64,000 nucleotides of DNA, taken from Poa pratensis. Lineage: Eukaryota > Streptophyta > Magnoliopsida > Poales > Poaceae. Under the pieces are notes generated by a model. It ran no database searches, was not told where the DNA came from, and worked only from the letters and a program-made list of their open reading frames with translations. Positions 59,265 through 64,000 of the stretch are shown here, piece after piece. Position numbers and translations under genes: made by a program. The stretch is taken from assembly GCA_947311845.1 (NCBI GenBank), contig CAMZMU010000107.1, positions 21,570,359 to 21,634,358 on the forward strand, in the 5' to 3' direction. Positions within the stretch are counted from its first letter, which is position 1. Each line of letters begins with the position of its first letter.

Positions 59265-59632
59265 TGCCTGCTCACAAATAAATGTTTACCTGAAAATTTA
59301 AACATGCATATGGATTTTTATACTTGGCTACCACAATGAAGTTATTTCATAGTATAAAAGTTGTTAATCACCTAGAATGGGAAACATTATCATTTTCCTG
59401 ATCTTTTTAAATTATTTTGGTTCAATTTAAATTTTATTTACAAACAACAGTTCCATGGGAGTTAATTTATTCGGTGAGCTTTATGCAATAATTTTTTCAA
59501 ATTTAATGGAATGCAGCTAGCAGTCATTCATCGTTTCTTGTAAGTTCCATGCCACGAAACTTCGTATGGATTGCAGGAATTCCGTTTTGATCTGATCATG
59601 CCCATGTGGAATGTTTTATGGACTGACTAAGG
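59265..59632 (+). pseudogene. Duplicated fragment of the TBC gene (end of intron 15 and start of exon 16)
   Basis: Parallels 37420-37768: shared GAAGTTATTTCATAGT, CATTTATTCAGTGAGCT-like, GCAGTTAGCAGTCAT-like and GGATTGCAGG words in the same order. The exon part translates as EFRFDLIMPMWNVLWTD then a stop, against EFSFDQIMLLWEVLWTHY in the parent. Identity is moderate, so it is an old copy. It carries only one splice acceptor and about 18 codons and cannot encode a TBC domain. It lies between repeat blocks H and G, and is absent from the corresponding place in the inverse copy at about 47690. Confidence 0.85.
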
Positions 59633-59754
59633 CAAAATGAGGAGTCTAAGTGGGCTCAACATTCCAATGTACAGGACATTCAAGAGGATGAAATTAATAC
59701 TAAATGTTTGCTTCTCATCACAAATGGGAAGCATAAGAAACAAAAGTTTTCCAG

Positions 59755-61690
59755 TTAGACCAAGATGAGAGCACTATAGTTGGTGAAGCCAACCTAAAAA
59801 TGTCCATCTCTGATTATTATAAATAATTGTTTGGTGCACCGGAACCAAATTGTTTATCTTATTTTCTTGTTCTTCTTATCTTCTTCAACTGATGAAGATG
59901 ATGTCTCGGATTTCGAACCTGGCGATGAAGCTTCAGATTTTGATTTCCGCTATTGATCGACGGTTTGTTGTGTGAGTACTTCTTGAGTTTTCATGAACAT
60001 GGGCGAAATCCTTCTTGTAATTTTTGCCTCACATGTATCATATTCCCTTTTTTGCCTTGTACATATTCTTCATTCTCTTCTAGTGAGGATAGTCAGCGAT
60101 AAAATTTTGAGACAAACACCATAAATCTAAAAGGAATTATATTCATGCCTGGGGTAGCAAGGCTTGATGGTGGGGAGGCACCATTACCTGCTACTTACAC
60201 ATGAGGCTTGATTTGTAAGATAGTGACTGAGGATAAGGCCGGGAGAAGGAGGGCGGTGCCGCGGTGGTAGGTACATGGTTTAGTACTTTGTTGCAACAAG
60301 TAGATATAACTACAAACACTTCAAAAACTTTTTTACCTTTCAATAAATCGCTCCAATGACCTTAAATTCCAACATAATGGTTACACTTAGCAAAGTTCAC
60401 ATTTATTACTTCTTTATAAGTCCTTCTATCAGTGCAAGATCTTAGCGGCTGTAATTTTTTGTTACACTTAACAATATTAAAAACATTTTATACTTCTTTA
60501 TAACTTATTCTGTCAACGTACTACTTTAAGTTGTACATTCTTCTATAACACTTCGAAAAAATAACCACAAAGTAGTACCACAAAACATGAAGATAACATA
60601 TTATTTCTTATACAGTTTTATACTATATCAATACAAACATACTCTCACTAACTTTTATTGGCATATTGAAAACTCACAATAGATGTTTCTTTCAAAAACA
60701 TCGCCCCTTTGAAACCCTCCTTTAAACTGACGCCTCTTGGATGAGAGACGCATCGACATTTTTTATTTTAGAAGATACATTTCAGTGCAAATATCTGCTC
60801 CCAAGAGGGGTTGAACCTGCTAGTCTGGAGCACTAGACAATACTCCTACCAGTCTTTCACTAAGCTAATGCTCTACCTGTGGAAAAGATTGAGGGGATAA
60901 TTTGCATGTCTCAACATATTAGTTTATACCACTTTGAAGATTTCATAATGTATATGTATGTGTGTGTCTAGTGTTCCTTTTCGTATACGTTAATATCTTG
61001 CCAAATATCTCTAAAACATAGGATATATCAAATATCTTGATAGAGGTTTCTGGAATAAGTAAATTGTATGTCTTAGGTGTAACAAAGTAGCAAATTCTAG
61101 AGTTTATGAGATACAAAGGTTGTCCACAGATCCTTAACATTAACAGTTGTTTGTATGTTTGTTTGTGGTAAAATACGTGTCTTTTAAGTTTTATTTCTGA
61201 AAGTGTGAATTAATGGCACATATTGTATACTCAATCGGCACAACATCAATTATATGAGACATGCAGCTGAATTTGTGTGTAGCGTTTCTTGCTTTAATTC
61301 GCGGTATTCATAAAACAGTAATCTAAAAAATGAATGGTGACTTACACCTCCTCCACCACTTAACTCAGATTAATACCAACTCACATCATTGGAATAAACG
61401 AATTTACGTGTTGATTTGGAAAATATATATCTTTCAGAAGTCATAGACACACTACTCTTTTATATTTGTCGGTTTTATTACGACAAATTGGAATAACTAT
61501 CATATAACGAAGGACCAAAATGGTAAAATGGCAAACGCTCTTATTGCCCTATCTCGGGGTATGTTTATGAACGAGCATGCACATACTTATAAAGCCTACA
61601 ACCCTTAGTAAGTTAGTTTGAATATGTAAATCATTACTAAATGCAACGAATATTGGAATATTACCGCCTTTTATTTCGAACATTTTCGCA
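59755..61690 (+). repeat. Repeat block G, copy 3
   Basis: Its first 0.6 kb is the inverse of 47160-47690; from 60150 it is collinear with 41738-43710. It includes the second tRNA-like segment. Confidence 0.7.
60797..60874 (-). other. tRNA-like segment with A and B boxes, copy 2
   Basis: On the minus strand TAGCTTAGTG is followed by GGTTCAACCCC, at the same spacing as in copy 1. One B-box base differs from copy 1 (CGA to CAA). Acceptor pairing is again poor. Confidence 0.55.
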
Positions 61691-61739
61691 AATACTATAT
61701 GGCATATATGTTGTATTCCCTAACGAAAAGGAATCTTTT

Positions 61740-62200
61740 CAAGTACATGTCCTCCAGAAGTGAATCAAGGTCCTCCATGTTTGCACTTCAACCTTTCTTC
61801 TGACTATTTCTTCCACTAAATGAAGCACGAAGGTACCTGGCCAATTTGTTTTTCCCTGAAGCTAGGCACAGCTGAAAATGACCAAGAAAACCGTTGTCAT
61901 GTTACCAAAGCAATAAACCCACTAATTTTTCATTAGTAGCCATTAGGCCAGTAGGGGTTGCTATCCATCCATTCCTTCTTGTTTGACATTTTTCTTTCAT
62001 CGACATGCCGGCAAAGGAATGGACCAGCTGCGCCATGCTAGGCAAAGAGGCCGTGGGCCACGTCTAGCTTGACATGGGCCAAGGGAATGCTAATGAGTAC
62101 GCCGAGGTTGTTGGTTAGGCCATTTGTATCTTAAAGCTCTTAATGAAAAGCCCAGGCTGGCCATGCCCCAACCAACGGCCGCGGGAGCTCCTCGTTCACG
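61740..62200 (-). repeat. Repeat block F, copy 4
   Basis: Reverse complement of 43780-44340, the closest relative: GTGGGCCACGTCTAGCTTG, GGGCCAAGGGAATGCTAATG and GCCCAGGCTGGCCATGC correspond. It ends at GCCGCGGGAGC. Confidence 0.75.
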
Positions 62201-62340
62201 CGTTACGCGGGACGAAAATGCTTTCCGCGTACCCTTGGTGTTTTGGGCTCGGCCCATTTTATCCGCGCGGAGAAACTCCATAATTCAACTGGTTCTTTTT
62301 TTCCTGATTCCGTTTCGAGGCACCTCCCTCGTGTGCACGC

Positions 62341-63760
62341 GAGAAAATTGCAAAAAACCGCCACATTTGAGGTTAGGGTTTCAAAAAACCACCAAGATGC
62401 TACTTTTTATCAAAAAGCAACCAGTTTTCAGTAACAGCTTAACAAAAAGCACTGATCGGTCAGTTGACAGGATCTAAACGAGTTTATGACCGGTGGGTCC
62501 GGGTATCAGGCCTAGGTGGCAGGGTAACAGTTAAAAGAGACTTATGTTAAAGAGGTTCTAAAGTTTGGGGATCTTTTTATAAATTGTCAGGGTCAACGGG
62601 TTCTCTCTAGCACTCTCTCTCCTAGATGCATCTCACATGCCGCCGCCGCTTTGGCCGGTCCGGCCGCCGCCACTCGGCTGCTGGCCGCGAACTGCCCCGC
62701 CGGCCCATCTGCCCTGCCGTGAAGCTCGCAGCTCGCCGCAGACAGTGAAGCCGATGGGAGCCGTCGGCCCACCCTCCCCTTCCCGCGCCTCTGGGAGCCT
62801 CCGGCCCACCCTCCCCTTCCCGCGCCGCTGGGAGCCGGTGGCCCAAGACCGAGCTCGCATAATGCTCGGCTGAGAACGCACTCGACATTCGGTTCACGCT
62901 GCCGCCGGCGTGATTCGTGTTCCCATCGCTCCGGTCCCCGCCAAGCACCCAAACCTTGTCAAATAGCTCCGCCGCCTCGTTCAGGGCTCCTTCGTCAAAC
63001 TAATCGAGCCAGGTATCCCTCTATCGCCGGTATGGCCATCGTCTTCTTCGCCTCCGGCACCGAGCCGCCGCGCCATCAAGCTCCTCCTCTGCTCCGCCCC
63101 GGTTCCCTCCGCGCACTCTCTGTTCTTCCCAAATGTGTATGGAACTTGCGCTGCTGCTAGAGGTTGCCGCGTGTTGGAGAGCAGCGTCGGTAGTGCACGG
63201 AAGGCCGGCGATGCATACCGCTGGGGTGGCGCACCTCTTAGAGGTTGCAGCAGCGCCTGCCGCCGAAAGCACTGGTCAAGCGTCGCTGGCCGCGCTCGCC
63301 TGCCTCGCCAGCTACCGGCCCCGCCCTTGTACGCATGCAAGGTGGCTGACGCTAGCTAGTGCGTGCGTGCACTGTTGCTGCTTGCGTGTATGGTGGTTGT
63401 GGTGGCACGCTCGGTGGAGGCCGGCTACTAGCCCGCACGCACACACGCCGCGGCGACCCTGGCCGTCGTTATTTCCGGCTGCGAGCTTCCACCCATCTCG
63501 TCGGAGCATATAATTTTTTTAGTTTAGGGATGGGGAATCAAAAGAAATAATCTATATAGGTCCTTTTTATAAAATAGACATGTCACATAAGCCTGCCATT
63601 AGGGTCCACCGGTCAGAAATTCAATTAGAATGCGGGAAACACCCGATCAGTGCTTTTTGTTAGGCTGTTACTGAATACCGGTTGCTTTTGATAAAAATTC
63701 GCATCTTGCTGGTTTTTTGAAACCCTAGGCTCGAATGTGATGGTTTTTTGCAATTTTCTC
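62341..63760. mobile_element. Mutator-like element (Pack-MULE candidate), exact 9-bp TSD
   Basis: Terminal inverted repeats of about 130 bp: the left begins GAGAAAATTGCAAAAAACC and the right is its inverse ending at 63760. Further inside, both carry ATCAAAAAGCAACC-like and AACAAAAAGCACTGATCGG. The flanks are TGTGCACGC at 62332-62340 and 63761-63769, exactly identical. Long inverted repeats plus 9-bp duplication define MULEs. No transposase is present. The interior (62620-63500) is GC-rich and open on both strands, as in Pack-MULEs that carry gene pieces, but I could not identify a donor gene. A 45-bp tandem repeat (GGCCCACCCTCCCCTTCCCG) lies at 62765-62825. Confidence 0.92.
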
Positions 63761-63769
63761 TGTGCACGC

Positions 63770-64000
63770 AGGTGATCAGGTCAAAAGAAAAAAGTGCACG
63801 CAGCTGTTGTTTTGCGTGCAGCGAATTACATACAAATATACGAGTACAAGCGTATTGCGTGATTTTCTACAAAACTGGAAATTTATAAGGATTAAAAGTG
63901 CAAATGTTAAAATCGAGAATATGTGTTGCTTCGCGTTCTACTGTTTCGTGTTGCGCTCGACTGCATGCTCCGATATTTCCTGCGCGTTGGTTCATTTGGT
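63770..64000. other. Window end, no gene recognised
   Basis: AT-neutral DNA without open frames of note or recognised repeats. Confidence 0.4.

Noticed and set aside
1..64000. CRISPR array, bacterial operon, or viral genome
   Set aside because: The spliceosomal introns, plant transposon classes and plant gene families identify plant nuclear DNA. No regularly spaced short repeats and no viral gene set were seen.

Overview
This is nuclear DNA from a grass, most likely a Triticeae species (wheat, Aegilops or barley). Two intron-rich plant genes and one two-exon gene sit among nested transposable elements: a CACTA element, a Stowaway MITE, hAT MITEs, a Helitron, a Mutator-like element, LINE fragments, tRNA-derived SINEs and LTR elements. 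Species assignment is inference; gene and element identities were read from translated motifs, element ends and target-site duplications (TSDs).

Layout. 1-5251: a gag-only LTR retrotransposon on the minus strand, cut by the window start. 5252-14925: repeat-rich intergenic DNA with a hAT MITE (7210-7367), a 5'-truncated LINE (7635-8379), a roughly 0.9 kb tandem duplication whose two copies carry different insertions (8771-10795), a decayed Harbinger-type Myb/SANT-like ORF (10990-12180) split by a second hAT MITE, and a Stowaway (14299-14730). 14926-22358: an end-to-end CACTA element with a CGT TSD, itself split by a solo LTR (16040-17691). 22883-28573 (+): a CROWDED NUCLEI/NMCP1-like lamina gene. 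29657-38037 (+): a RabGAP of the TBC1D15/17-like plant family, 16 exons. 38378-40682: a non-autonomous Helitron just 3' of it. 40683-62330: a mosaic of three repeat blocks (called F, G and H here), arranged partly as an inverted repeat around a MIZU-KUSSEI1/DUF617-like gene (51461-52393, -). This mosaic also holds two SINEs, several LINE pieces and a copied fragment of the TBC gene. 62341-63760: a Mutator-like element with long terminal inverted repeats (TIRs), an exact 9-bp TSD and a GC-rich interior (Pack-MULE candidate).

The three host genes have unrelated roles: nuclear lamina, Rab GTPase control and, by family, root hydrotropism. The strongest observations are: (a) five single-base deletions in the CRWN exons and one in the TBC gene, with no nonsense substitution, which looks like base-calling or assembly error rather than decay; (b) a CACTA insertion 525 bp upstream of the CRWN start; (c) a diverged copy of the TBC intron 15/exon 16 junction about 22 kb downstream of its parent; (d) two retroposon insertions into the same 13-bp target, with the empty site preserved at another locus in the window; (e) the inverted repeat flanking the MIZ1-like gene. 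I found no CRISPR array, rRNA or intact tRNA gene, and nothing that demonstrates a new biological system.
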